Shown piece after piece: positions 37,001 through 47,878 of a stretch of 64,000 bases of DNA (positions within the stretch are counted from its first letter, which is position 1; the number at the start of each line of letters is the position of its first letter). Position numbers and translations under genes: made by a program. The stretch is from the NCBI GenBank assembly GCA_014905825.1, contig JACGCN010000008.1, forward strand, positions 62,001 through 126,000, written 5' to 3'. A model generated the notes under the pieces. That model was not told the DNA's origin and did not search any database. It worked only from the letters and a program-made list of their open reading frames with translations. The DNA comes from Lyophyllum atratum. Lineage: Eukaryota > Basidiomycota > Agaricomycetes > Agaricales > Lyophyllaceae.

Positions 37001-37466
37001 ACCCTTCCTGGCACAGACGAAAATTCTCGATGCCAAATACAGCTTTCATCTTCGCTTTCAGACCATGTGTCCATTCAAACTTCTCTTGTCCATAATCAAT
37101 GCCATCCTTCGCCTTGCCCTTGCCCTTGCCAGTCCCAGCATACGAGGGCCGCAGCATTTCCAGCTCCTTTAGGATCTCATCGCGTTTTCCCTTTGAGTGG
37201 TCCATTAGAAGCCTCGTCAACCTCATCTCTTCTTCGTACTTTGCGATTTCTGTGTCATATTGCGCGAGTTTTTCCTTTAGTTGTTGCTTTTGCGAGTACA
37301 TAGACGTTTCTCGATGAGATTTAGCCTGAGTCATCTCGTGTTCCTCACGAGACAGTTCGAGAATCGCGTCGAGCTGGTCAATAAAGATTAGTTCAAAGTT
37401 AAATTGTGAGTAGAGAAATCGACGTACATCATCTGAACCAACATGATCGGAAAGCGCGTATACCAT
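34033..37466 (-). CDS. RecQ-family 3'-5' DNA helicase (RECQ1-like)
   Basis: ATP-dependent DNA helicase for recombination and replication repair in the nucleus. It starts [13 protein letters not shown] at 37466; a 54-bp in-frame intron (37374-37427) then leads to a ~110-residue coiled-coil/charged region. Core motifs: [16 protein letters not shown] (Walker A split by an intron near 36890), [71 protein letters not shown] and [14 protein letters not shown] RecQ-type zinc-binding segment (CGHCDNC) and an RQC/winged-helix-like region follow. The acidic tail carries a 34-residue (102-bp) tandem duplication ([20 protein letters not shown] twice; ~34203-34405). Motif II-III has LGHDFR where RecQ proteins have WGHDFR. 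At least one intron interrupts almost every motif; no frame break was seen. Confidence 0.93.
34203..34405 (-). repeat. 102-bp tandem duplication in the RecQ C-terminal tail
   Basis: Two units, 102 bp apart, are nearly identical and encode an acidic Asp run, a basic-Pro segment ([16 protein letters not shown]) and Arg-rich residues. The repeat is in frame. Confidence 0.85.
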
Positions 37467-37712
37467 AGCTATGTTCGCAACAAGATGTTAGCGTCGACGT
37501 CCCTCAGGCCTCATGGTCGAAGGATGAGAATTCCAACTGAGAACATACGAAGGCTGTGACAGGCGCGTGCAGTTTGCCAAGTACTTGTGATATTCGTGAT
37601 TCAAAGTTACATGACATATCAGAATCCCCACGGCCTTATTATCTATCGAATAGATTATTCTCTCTTTCTCTTTCTCCCACCTTCTCATCCTAGATCTCTT
37701 GCTGCCTCCAAT

Positions 37713-38925
37713 ATGCCATTTGGAGAGGTTGTTTGTGGCTCTCCTGGCAGTGGAAAATCGACATACTGCTATGGGAAATATCAACTTTTCACGGCCCTAG
37801 GCCGCCCAATCTCGGTGGTAAACCTGGATCCCGCAAATGATTCAATTCCATACCCCTGCGCGATTGACATCTCATCGTTGATAACGTTGAAAGACGTAAT
37901 GGAAGAGCACGGTCTGGGGCCCAATGGCGGCATGTTGTACTGCATGGAATATCTAGAAGCCAACTTCGACTGGCTCGAGGAACGTCTGAAGGAACTCGGC
38001 GAGGATGCCTACATTCTCTTTGATCTCCCAGGACAAGTCGAATTGAGCACCAATCATGAAAGCGTGAAGAGGATTGTAGAGAAATTGACAAAAATGGGTG
38101 TCCGGGTGCGTGGCAATCTACGTTTACGTGAACTAAGACTCATGTCCAATAGTTAGCTGCCATACACCTATGCGATGCGCATTATGTCACAGATGCGTCC
38201 AAGTACATATCCGTCCTGCTGCTCTCCCTCAGGACCATGTTACACCTGGAACTCCCCCACGTCAACGTTCTTTCCAAGGTTGATCTGATATCACAATACG
38301 GCGATTTGGGTACAAGAAAGCTTCTTTAGGATCGTAGCGGCCATTCTGACCGGTCCTGCCAACATCCGTAGACTTCAACCTGGAATTTTACACGGAGGTG
38401 CAAGATCTATCCTACTTGGAAAACACGTTATCGGCATCTCTTCCTCCTCGGTTTGCCTCGTTGAACATGGCTATGATTTCCCTGATCGAAGACTACAGCC
38501 TAGTTGGGTTTGAAACATTAGCGGTCGAGGTATACACTTAGCCCTGGGCGGCCCATCTTTTTGCTAATCCAACGTAGGACAAGAACTCCATGATCAACCT
38601 CACACGGGCCATTGATCGTGCCACTGGCTATGTTTTTGTGCCTCCATCTGGCTCGGATGCGCCTCCTGGGACTATCGACCAGACTACAGCACCAGCTGCC
38701 GCACGGCCTAATACATATGCCCTTTTCTCTACTGCTGCTGGAGCACTGAAAGGTACCAGGAGTGATGTCCGCGAGGTGCAAGAGCGGTGGATAGATGCCA
38801 AGGAAGAATGGGATGCGTATGAGAAGGTGCAATGGAGAAAAGAGGGAGAACTCGTCAGGGAAGAGGCAGCCCGTGCGAGTACAATCAGGGAACGAAAATT
38901 GCCGGAAGACGTAGATATGGCATGA
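37713..38925 (+). CDS. GPN2: GPN-loop GTPase 2
   Basis: Small GTPase of the GPN family, needed for assembly and nuclear import of RNA polymerase II. Exons 37713-38105, 38153-38309, 38372-38529 and 38578-38925 give 351 residues, close to the family length. Walker A is [12 protein letters not shown] (residues ~8-19), the GPN loop is [11 protein letters not shown], the switch/Walker B is [10 protein letters not shown], and VNVLSKVDL is the base-recognition NKxD-like motif. The C-terminal tail is charged ([11 protein letters not shown]). It is divergent from the RecQ gene with ~245 bp between start codons. Confidence 0.95.
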
Positions 38926-40252
38926 GCACGGATAGGTACAGACACTTGTAATATGAAATTAGTACTGTTGAACATCATTATGCAGGGACCCGTTGATATA
39001 CTTATCCAGCCTGTACTTATACAGCCGGGGTTGGGCTCAATTGACATCGTTAATAGAATGTTGACATCGCGGACAATACTACGGCCCCTCTTCATTAGGC
39101 CGCCATGGCCATGGGCCATGACGCCTTTTGACGCCTGCCCAAACATGTACTTTCGGGTGCTTCCGACGGACCGGAGTTCGACTTCACGTAGACGGTAACA
39201 CACTGCCTCGACAACCATGAGTACGACAGAGCAAGTAGGTACATGGTTGACCCTGCTTCGCTTCAACTCGAACCTATGACACTTAATCAAACCGAGTCTC
39301 TCGCGGCGGTTCGACCGTGATCAGGGCGAAGTCGACGTCGGAACGGATGCATCCCGCTAGCGTGCCATATTTCTTACGCAATCGGTAACGGCGCGAGGTG
39401 CACCAATGATTTGCTAGTGACGTGGATGTATTGTATCGATGTCGATCGATGCCACTCGGTTCTTCTTGTCGCTCACCGTGTGGTTGGACGGCGACCGTCA
39501 GTTGCGGTCAAATCCAGGGTTGAAAGTCGCACTCCTGCATGATCTGTCTATTGGAATGGATCCGATTCCGTGCGCCCTCTAGATCATCCAACGCGTATGC
39601 TCCTGATTGTGTCGCACATTATTCTTGACCTCCTGCCAAGTTTCTACCCCGACCCAGCCAGTTTCATATGTTTGTCCGCCACGATCTGTCTTTCCTGCGA
39701 TGAACCTGTCCGCCCTATAAATCATTTGGTGCGTGTCATCCTGATCCTGTCGCACAGTGTTTTTGAACTCCTGCCAAGTTTCTACCCCGAGCCCGCCAGG
39801 CTCATATCTTTATCCTCCAAGGTAAGGTCAGGTTTGGATATCACCGATACCACCCCTGGTTCAAGACAGTTGGGGCACGTTGCGTATCATTTTTTCATAG
39901 GGCGTCGTCATCATGCTCGTGTGAGCTAGACCGTGTCGATTTCACCTGCTTTGACTCCATACCGAACCGTTCTCCATCTAGATACCAGAACAGCTTCCGC
40001 TCGCGCCCAATACATTTGGTAGATGCGGATGGGACCATCATTCAGCTCTTTCCCACTTGGCATGGTATTCCACAACGCAGTGTACCTGTCAATGTGTGGT
40101 GCAGTTGCCAACCCGCCCTTTACGCAATGGGTCATCGTACCCAGGTTTGCTGTTCCTGGACTGGCTGAACTATAAGAAAAATCTTAAAAGACTGGTTTGC
40201 GCCCTCTTCACGAAGAACGTCGACCTGAGCAGCTGCTCACCCGCTAGCCTTG
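38926..40252. other. Gene-poor region with a tandem repeat
   Basis: About 1.3 kb between GPN2 and the GMC oxidoreductase. The minus-strand ORF 38628-39290 is mostly the antisense shadow of GPN2. The only structure I can support is the 138-bp tandem repeat at 39542-39817. A CTATAAG motif near 40168 could be the TATA box of the GMC gene. Confidence 0.5.
39542..39817 (+). repeat. 138-bp imperfect tandem repeat, in frame
   Basis: Two units of 138 bp (about 39542-39679 and 39680-39817) share GATCTGTCT, CGCCCT, CTCCTGCCAAGTTTCTACCC and similar blocks. In one frame both units read as related peptides (LIVSHIILDLLPSFYPDPA and LILSHSVFELLPSFYPEPA) with conservative changes such as Asp/Glu, and the frame is open from 39570 to 39929. 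This could be a short repetitive coding exon or chance. Confidence 0.65.
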
Positions 40253-42413
40253 ATGCTGTTCTCTCAGATCTTTGTTGCGGCTTCTTGGACGTTGCTCGCG
40301 TGCTCACATGGAAACGCCGCGATTGTCAGAAGTTTCTCAGATATCCAGCATGACAAATATGATTTCATTATCGTAGGAGGTAGGTCTTCATATTCACGAT
40401 GATAGTTTCATCGCATCTAATATTTTCTCCAGGTGGAACAGCGGGCAATGTCATCGCGAATCGCTTAACAGAGAATCCCAAGTTCAAGGTGCTCGTGCTG
40501 GAGGCAGGGCCGTCGTGAGTTGAGCTCGTTCTATAAACAGCACACGACCTCTAATTATTTTGGCAGGAACGAAAACGTAATCCAGTCGCAGGTTCCCTGG
40601 CTGGCGCCTACTCTTTGGAATACGCTCTATGATTGGAACTATACAACAGTCCCTCAGGTCGCCCTAGGCAATCGGACTATGGGTTATCCCAGAGGGCACT
40701 TGCTAGGTGGAACAAGCTCCTTCAGTACGTGCTTTTCATCTCAATAGACCCGTTTTTTTCACCTTTTCTACCTCAGATTTTATGATGTACACCCGTGGAT
40801 CCAGCGACCAATATGACGACTGGGCTAAGATCACCAAGGACCCAGGCTGGTCGTGGAAGAACCTGAGGAAGTACTTCGATAGAAACGAGCGGTGGACAGC
40901 CCCCGCCGACGACCATAACACGACTGGGCAGTTCAATCCTGCAGATCACAGCTTCAAGGGCATTAATGCCGTCAGCCTAGCGGGTTTCCCGACACCCATT
41001 GACAGTCGAGTCATGAATGCGACGCAGCAGCTTGGAGGGGACTTCAAGTTCAATCTGGATTATAGCTCAGGAAGCCCTCTGGGTATTGGTATGTATACGC
41101 GGATACCTGATGCGACTTCGATACTCATTTCTTTCGTTGCCAGGTTGGCTGCAAACCACCATCGATGATGGCGTGAGGAGCAGTTCTGCTACTTCATATC
41201 TGGGACCGAAGTTCATCAAACGGTCAAACCTTCATATCTTGGTCAATGCCCAAGTTGCTCGATTCGTTCAAACCTCTGGAGGGAAAACACCAGAGTTCAA
41301 GACTGTGGAATTTAGGGAGCGTACTGGAGGTCGGTGCCAAGGTTCTGTCAATGTCAGCGCAAATCATTGATTGTGATCAGGAACCGTGAAACGCGTCACA
41401 GCATCGAAAGAGATAATCCTTTCCGCAGGTGCCGTCGGATCTCCGCATATCCTGTTGAACTCTGGCATCGGACCAGCGAACCACCTGCGGTCCGTGGGCG
41501 TCAAAACACTGGTTGACCTGCCAGATGTGGGCTCAAACTTCGTTGACCACTGCGCAGTTGCCCTTCCTTGGCTGGTCCGTGACACTGCGACGTTTGAGAC
41601 AACGAATCTACCTGCGAACAGCGCCGTGTTGATGGAGCAATGGACAGCTAATCATACTGGTCCGTTCGTAAATACCTTGGTATCCCAGCTGGGCTTTTTC
41701 CGCGTTACTGGAAACGCGACGCGCCAACACCCGGCGGTGGGGCCTAATACGCCGCATTATGAATTCCTGATAGCTGTGAGCTTCTTTCCAATCACTGACC
41801 TAGACGTCTTGCTGATGCTACGGATGTCCACAGAATGGACTGATCGTTCCGAATCCCCTCGTTCCCAAAGACGGCCACTTCTTCAGTATCGCCACCGCTC
41901 TGATGTCTCCCGCCTCTCGCGGCACGATCCGACTGAACTCGAGCGATCCATTCCATTCACCTTTGATCGATCCTGCGTACCTTACGAACAAAGCTGACAA
42001 GGAAGTAATGCGGGTCGCGATCAGGAAAGCAATGGAGTTTGTGACCGCGCCGGTGTGGTCGAACTACATCGTTGGCCCTTCAGGCGGGGTGGAAAATATC
42101 ACCACCGACGCGAGCCTCGACGCTTTTATCTTGGCGAACACGGGGACTTTCTTCCACCCGACGAGTTCGAACAGGATGTCATCCAAGGACGCGAAGTACG
42201 GCGTCGTTGACCCAGACTTGAGGGTGAAAAAAGTGGATGGCCTTCGTGTTGTGGATGCTTCTGTTTTCGTAAGTCGCTTCTCGTGCTGGAAATTGTTTCG
42301 TGGATTGACGTTGGCGGGTTTAGCCTTACATTTTTAGTGGTCACCCACAGGCTGCAATCTATGCCTTCGCTGAGAGGGCTGCGGATCTCATTAAAGATAG
42401 ATACCCTCACTGA
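40253..42413 (+). CDS. Secreted GMC-family FAD oxidoreductase (aryl-alcohol oxidase-like)
   Basis: Extracellular flavin oxidase of the glucose-methanol-choline family (CAZy AA3 type). Exons 40253-40379, 40433-40514, 40567-40724, 40777-41088, 41144-41329, 41381-41775, 41834-42268 and 42324-42413 give 594 residues. The ATG at 40253 opens a signal peptide (MLFSQIFVAASWTLLACSHG). The FAD Rossmann motif FIIVGGGTAGNVIA spans residues ~37-50, and RGHLLGGTSSFN is the GMC signature 1 region. EIILSAGAVGSPHILLNSGI is signature 2. Near the C-terminus, FFHPTSSNRM and IFSGHPQAAIYAF occupy the positions of the catalytic His-His/Asn pair. In wood-decay fungi such enzymes supply H2O2 to peroxidases; the substrate here is not determined. 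Confidence 0.94.
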
Positions 42414-43009
42414 TTCAGTCAATCCCCGAACTGTTCTTAATTTTTTAGAACCTAGTATAATAATTTCAAATATTATTCTGCAAATACGTTCCATCAATTC
42501 TTTCAGCCGTAGCACCTACGCCCTTGAGTGGTTAGTCGCGATATCTATCAGGTTATGATCTCGATGCCGCTAATTTGAGGCCGAAACGCTATTTATTCTC
42601 TCGAGGTCGGCCACTTGTCCGATTCAGCCTACGAGAATACCATCACGATATTTTCCTACTCAGGAAGCGATTACTTTTTCGCGTTGACTTCATGTTCTGG
42701 TCCCGCCCGGAAGAAAGGTGAGACAGGGAGCTACTGGGTCAGATGGTGCACAGTCTCTCCTACTCACGAAAAACCAATACCCCACTTGCACGGGATTATG
42801 CAACTTCGAACCGATAGCTCATGGAGAAAAGGAAGTGGACACGTATTCGAACACTCCTGACAAGGCGGTACAAAAATGATATCAAAAACGTATAGCAAGA
42901 TATCCATAGGCTACCGTAAACGGCCCGCGAACTGTTCGACAAAAAATTTCGGAGGTGACGAATAGTCATGCTGCAAAAACAATATGTACGAACTATGAAG
43001 AATTTGCTT
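42414..43009. other. Convergent intergenic region
   Basis: A 596-bp gap between the GMC stop and the stop of the minus-strand hypothetical gene. AT-rich tracts follow the GMC gene (around 42435-42480) and may hold poly(A) signals. No gene is supported. Confidence 0.4.
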
Positions 43010-43544
43010 TTACGAGCGCAGATGAGTTTTCGTGTCCTTGTGGATATCAGTACCCCTGGTGTTCCTTGTGTCGCAATAGATGCTGCAAGCCATCGTGACT
43101 GGGCCAAAACGCTCCCGTGCAGGGATCCAAGCCGTTTCAACCTGTCCCTTGGCTTGCTCAGGAGTGACAGCCTCTGTGATATTGACCCTACCCTCGGTAC
43201 GTTCGAGGAGGACGGAAGGTTTATCCTTCCCATCGACTCCAGCGTAATACAGCCCAAGTACGCCAGGAAATGGTTCGATGAGTGCCTTAAACTCGTTGAT
43301 GAGGTCGGCAGGAGGTGCCTCTGGGGGAATGATTGTCAACATCCAGATCAATGGTGAAATGAGAAACAAACGCACCGGTAGGAACAGAGGTGAATTCATA
43401 AGGTCGGCCGTCCGAGAACTTTCTCATGCTTTGCTCGGTAGGAGATAATGCATGAGTCCGGTTGAAAGGGGTCCAGCCAGGAACAGAAACATTCAATGCG
43501 CGACGCGGACACGCTCGACATAAGTCCCAGTCAAAACAGGACAT
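43010..43544 (-). CDS. Hypothetical protein, 159 residues
   Basis: Two exons (43376-43544 and 43010-43320; intron 43321-43375) join in frame to 159 residues. It begins MSCFDWDLCRACPRRALNV, and the second exon encodes EAPPADLINEFKALIEPFPG and LGLYYAGVDGKDKPSVLLER. There is no signal peptide or membrane segment in the spliced form, and no motif I recognise. The clean intron and the amphipathic second exon support a real gene. The five Cys residues are split between the two ends. Confidence 0.55.
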
Positions 43545-43770
43545 GTTCGGTTCGGCGCATATCGGTCGTCATCGGTGCTCGCTGATGACAACCGACCAAA
43601 GCAGAATTCCGGACTATTTGCAGATGAAAATCTGTGAGAATCTGTTTCTGTGTGTCATTTACATATATATTTCGGCTTCTGTCTGTTCCTATATGTCGAC
43701 ATCGGTTGGCGTTCGAAATCTTATAATACCACAGGATGGAATTTATAAAATTGCTTTTCATTGCTTGGTA

Positions 43771-44064
43771 CTACAGAAAATACTGATAGAATACACAGGA
43801 GACCCGTAATCGACCTTCAACATCACATGCGACGCCCCTTTCACCACCCCCCCACCCATCCCCGGCCCTCTCAGCCCATCGCACATGGCCCTGCGACGGG
43901 TCGGAGGGCCCAGCCTGAGCCTGCACTACGGGTATCCCGGCGCCAGTGGCAGCGTCGCCGGCAGCAGCCGCTCTGGCTGCATCGTCGTCTTCCTTCGCAC
44001 TGCACCAGAAAAGATGCTCCTCACTCCACGCCGTAAACTGGCACTCTTTCCTGCAGTACTTGGC
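43771..44064 (-). pseudogene. Degenerate MYND-type zinc-finger exon
   Basis: On the minus strand, 97 codons are open from 44064 to TAG at 43771-43773, starting AKYCRKECQFTAWSEEHLFW and then Cys. This is the second half of a MYND finger (YC-x3-C ... H-x3-C, with one extra residue before His). Directly upstream the same frame reads C-R-W-C-C and then an in-frame TAG before A-K-Y-C, which would supply the preceding Cys pair if the stop were sense. No intron of normal size removes the TAG and keeps the finger. The downstream part is Ala/Gly-rich. It is either a broken gene or an exon with unusual splicing. Confidence 0.35.
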
Positions 44065-45452
44065 CTAGCAGCACCACCTACAATTTGCGGATTCGCACTG
44101 GTAGGTCTCCCATTGGCTACACGGCACTAGTGGACGTGGACATGCACACGTCACTCGTGGACTCAACACAATGGGGGGGAGAACAAAGAAACTCACTGAG
44201 GCCCCATAAAATAACTGAGCAGACGCTAGTGACGGGCTCTACGGCAGGTGCAGGATATGGTGCGGGGACATGGGCCTACAACGGGCTTGATGGAGATGAG
44301 GCAAGCTGTAAGACCACGGCACATCAGCATTGCGGCGGTCAAGCGAGACTTACGAATGACAAAAGAACCCGGCACTATGAGCCGCAGCCCGCTTACGTTC
44401 CAGAATATCATATCGTCTCCGATCTGAGACGGATGTCGAGTCCGACTATCCCTTGGGGCTGAAAAGGGAGAAAAGAGCTGCTGAACCGAGCCCTTGCTAT
44501 CATGAAGCATAGATGACCACAGAAGTAACATAGTCAATGATGTTGGAGTACTTACAATGAGTCTCAGATGTCTCTTCGGAGGCAAGTGTGAGGCCCGCCG
44601 CCAGCACGAGGTTCGGAACACACATTACAATCGAGCGGGAATGCACACCACCTGGCTTGATGTGAGGATAAAGCAGTAGGCAGATACAGAGTAGGAAGAA
44701 AAGGGAAGAGAACCCTCGTAGGCTGGACTTGGTTGAACAAGATGGAGGTGAAAGAGAAACGGTGCGACCAACAAAAAAAAACGACAGAAAAATGGAGTCA
44801 AACAGTGTCAAATACAGCTGTCGAAGGCGCGCGTTGTGATCTGTTCGAGTCGTTGATGCAACGTTGATGCAGAATTTCGTGATTCATACGACGTGGATTT
44901 CAGGTTTACGAGACATACGAAGTGTTTTCAATCCGATTGTTGCAGATATGAGCAGATGGATTGGCGACAGACCGATCTCATCAGATCTAAACATACCTCA
45001 ACATGGCCGATTTTCACTGGGCATAAGTACTTATAACTTTGAGGAAGCCCGAAGACGAGAAAAGCGGAACTATCTGTGACTGCTCCTGGGTAATATCAAT
45101 CGCTAATCTATTATGGATCCCTCTTTCCCACAATCCTCGTTGGCTGCATGGGTGTCTTCTGATTGCTTTCTCACACATACTCAGCCAATGGCAGACGGGG
45201 ACCCCGTCTGAGTACCATGCAGCGGCATGGGTAGCCGCTATGTTGTTTGTGACTATAAAGAAGTGTGTGGCGTGTCATCATTGCCAATCAGCTCTGCGTG
45301 CCACCAACCGGACTGGCTCGCGTTTCTGACTCCTCAATACTATTTCAAAGTTTCACTATGAAAAGTTTGCCGTTCCGTACACTGTTACAGCTCTTGGTTC
45401 GCTGACATACGTCTGTTATACAGCAGAAGTCACCTCCGTCATCTCCAACGCA
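44065..45452. other. Gene-poor region
   Basis: About 1.4 kb. Minus-strand ORFs 44226-44621 and 44500-44811 overlap and have no recognisable domain; the second encodes hydrophobic stretches (FSSLFFLLCICLLLYP) that could be a membrane or signal segment of the gene that also contained the MYND-like exon. No RNA gene is seen. Confidence 0.35.
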
Positions 45453-46400
45453 GTGTTTCGTGCAGAGCGTCAGCGCGTGATCGACGCATATGGGTCCAAC
45501 CTGAACAGGACCAACCTCTATCGCGGCATCTGCAATAGACAAATAGGCCTAACGTATCATGCACTCTGGTACGCGCGCGATGACGAGGAGCCACTCTACG
45601 TGAAGATCATCGATCAACCAGGTACCCTCTCCGGAAACATCATCCGCCTTCTCGCGGATCTTCCTCCGCTACCAACGCATTCTGAAATCGACGGCGAGAC
45701 TATCCGAAGTGTTCCCTACCACCCACTCCCTGAAGAGCCTGAGCCCGATGACGAGGACACTACCCACGAGGTTCTCGATCTTCCGGTCATCGTCTTTGAC
45801 GAAAAAATCCATTCCGCGAAACGATCGAAGTACAAGAGCGAGGTCTTCAACCTTCTTAAGATCAAGGGCGGTTCTCCTCATGTCGTCGAGCTGCTCGGTA
45901 GGACCGACGACGGGCAACTTGTCTTTCCGCGATATGAGCAGGGGTTGACAGCACCTTCCCGTGTTAAGCCCCTGACCATTGCCGTTTTCCGACGCTGGAG
46001 CCTGCAGCTTGCGGAAGCAGTCTGCTTCCTTCACTCCCTTGGCATCATCCATCGCGATCTCCATATGCGTAATGTTCTTGTCACAGCAGACTATCAGAAC
46101 ATGCTCCTCTGCGACTTTGAATATCGCTGGGGAAGCAGCGAAGCACCCGAGATCCGGCGTTCGCTTTACCTTCCGCATAGCGAAATACCATACACCGAGA
46201 AATCGGACGTGTACTGCTTTGGTCTCACGCTAAACAACCTTATCATGGGGAATCATACCAGGAACCCATGGGTGCACTGGACCGCTCCTCCTCCGTTCTC
46301 GAGTATCCTACAGGCGTGTCAGGCTGAGAATCCGGTTGATCTCCCAAGCATGCGAGAGGTCAAGGCTATGCTGGAGGCTATTCCTGTTCCCGGTTTGTGA
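45453..46400 (+). CDS. Atypical protein kinase-like protein (Agaricomycete type)
   Basis: An intronless 315-codon frame. Visible kinase motifs: LYVKII (candidate ATP-anchoring Lys) near residue 50, IIHRDLHMRNVLV (catalytic loop HRD...N) at residues ~199-210, LLCDFEY (DFE where most kinases have DFG) near 220, and IPYTEKSDVYCFGLTL (helix F region). No glycine-rich loop is obvious, and an acidic insertion (EEPEPDDEDTTHE) precedes the C-helix region. The nominal start at 45453 is GTG; the frame is open upstream but has no ATG back to a stop near 45330, so a short 5' exon may be missing. At the 3' end, GTTTGT...CTCAG could splice the last codons to DDPYVV just before a solo LTR, so the C-terminus may have been cut by that insertion. 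Confidence 0.7.
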   Translation: MFRAERQRVIDAYGSNLNRTNLYRGICNRQIGLTYHALWYARDDEEPLYVKIIDQPGTLSGNIIRLLADLPPLPTHSEIDGETIRSVPYHPLPEEPEPDDEDTTHEVLDLPVIVFDEKIHSAKRSKYKSEVFNLLKIKGGSPHVVELLGRTDDGQLVFPRYEQGLTAPSRVKPLTIAVFRRWSLQLAEAVCFLHSLGIIHRDLHMRNVLVTADYQNMLLCDFEYRWGSSEAPEIRRSLYLPHSEIPYTEKSDVYCFGLTLNNLIMGNHTRNPWVHWTAPPPFSSILQACQAENPVDLPSMREVKAMLEAIPVPGL

Positions 46401-46497
46401 CTTTCCGTATTTCACTTGCTTGCATGCTTATCGTGTGCTTAATCCCCAGATGACGATTAATCTTGTTTTCTCCCTTCTACTGCTCAGATGATCCATA

Positions 46498-46948
46498 TGT
46501 TGTAAGTGTCACTGCGTCGCTTTCCAAGTCGAAATCGCCCATGTAAATGAATACCCGCTGTTGGAGATCGGCGACTTACCAGTCCCCTATTCCGATATGT
46601 TTCCTTATCTTATCAGGTCTGCGTCATCCTATACTATATTTAGCTAACAACCTCTACCTATTAGTTTAGGCGCGTCGAGACTTTAGGTCTTGGCCTCGCA
46701 ACATTACGGGCGGCTCATCTAGCGCCCGTAGGTTTTTCCCTACCATATATGTATCACCTACCACCCACTCTTGCCCTCAGTCTTCGACTACCCGTGTCCG
46801 AATACTGAGGGTGAGCTTACTTCTACCTTACCAGTTAACCGTTACTGATGTACCTGTAGTTATTCTTATTGTGACTCTATAGGTACAGCAATACAGTCTT
46901 CGACTACCCGTGTCCGAATACTGAGGTTATTCTTATTGTGACTCTATA
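46498..46948 (+). repeat. Solo LTR related to the Ty1/copia LTR, with spliced and unspliced tandem segment
   Basis: About 451 bp beginning TGTTGTAAG and ending near CTCTATA, with the same block order as the complete copia LTR (TGTTGT start, GACTTACCAG, TTTCCTTAT..TATC, TATATTTAG). It is clearly diverged and so belongs to another family. It contains segment A (46778-46810), a GTGAGC...CTGAT...CTGTAG intron-like insert (46811-46859), segment B (46860-46882), then A joined directly to B (46894-46949). I found no 5-bp target duplication. Confidence 0.7.
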
Positions 46949-47472
46949 GAGCTCCGAACTTCTCACCCGCTCCCTTTTCATCGTTATTCCATCAATGTGT
47001 TGAAATTTTGTTTTGCTTTTCCATCATTGGCGATCGCACGAGTGGACTTTCTCATAAGAGGATTGCTCTGTTGCTGTATCCATGCGTGTCGCTGTTTCTT
47101 TTGAGGATTTTTATGACTCTGTCATCATCTTCGCTCCTGATACATGCATCCTGCAGGGAGAGCTTAAAAGGTTTTCCAGGTCATGAGTAGGTTCAAATTG
47201 CTCGTAAGACTCGGATACGCGTGTCATGCTGAACTGTATCAGCCTTTGTCTTTCACTTGCCACTTCAGAGACACGAATATCTATCCCCGTTGCTCGCCCT
47301 GGATAGCATTCAGGACCCTCTGATCATTAGAATTGTGCCTGCAGCATTTTCAGTGAATGAATTGATCTTGGAGTGGATCCGGTCCGAAGGCCAACACCAT
47401 TCTGAAAAACCTCAACCCTACAGTCGGCCCTGGGCCTACCGCAACCTGACCAGATTGCTTGAGCAGAGTATG
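46949..47472. other. DNA between the solo LTR and the copia element
   Basis: About 520 bp. A frame at 47257-47472 reads through PLLALDSIQDPLIIRIV and AYRNLTRLLEQ up to the LTR boundary and may be the remnant of a gene interrupted by the insertion; I do not recognise it. Confidence 0.35.
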
Positions 47473-47878
47473 TGTTGTGAATTGGACTTACCAGAACCGG
47501 TTTCGGTAACGTCGCGCCCTATTTCCTTATTTATCCAACGGTCACTATATTTAGATTCTCGCTTATTACTTACGCCCTCGATGCCGTGCATCGAGACTCT
47601 TTCAATTCAGTTGTGCCGCAGACTGTTTACCAGTCTTTACTATACAACAATTTTCGAGGGTAGATATTCGACATACCTACACAGCGCTGCCCTTAGTCGT
47701 CTTCCACATACCGTGTCTGACACTAAGGGTAAGCATCCTCTACTTACTTCTATTTTACTTCACTCTTACTGACAAACCTGTAGTTTACTTATTATTGTGA
47801 TATTCTACAGGTCAATATAGTCGTCTTCCACATACCGTGTCTGACACTAAGGTTTACTTATTATTGTGATATTCTACA
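47473..47878 (+). repeat. Left LTR (406 bp)
   Basis: Starts TGTTGTGAATTGG and ends TATTCTACA. It contains an A segment (47694-47728), a 55-bp GT-AG intron-like insert (47729-47783, with CTGAC near the 3' end), a B segment (47784-47810), a short spacer, then A fused exactly to B (47818-47880) without the insert. Confidence 0.9.

Noticed and set aside
38628..39290. 220-codon minus-strand ORF after GPN2
   Set aside because: Most of it is antisense to the last GPN2 exon, whose splice model closes in frame with conserved motifs; the ORF has no recognisable content.
43800..43920. C-rich tract (CACCCCCCCACCC) as a G-quadruplex or regulatory element
   Set aside because: It lies inside the Gly-rich tail of the minus-strand MYND-like frame, where GGG codons explain it.
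46949..47472. Reading the ORF crossing the left LTR boundary (47257-47772) as a gene
   Set aside because: Its second half is LTR sequence and the same peptide recurs from the right LTR at 52373; it is a chance fusion.
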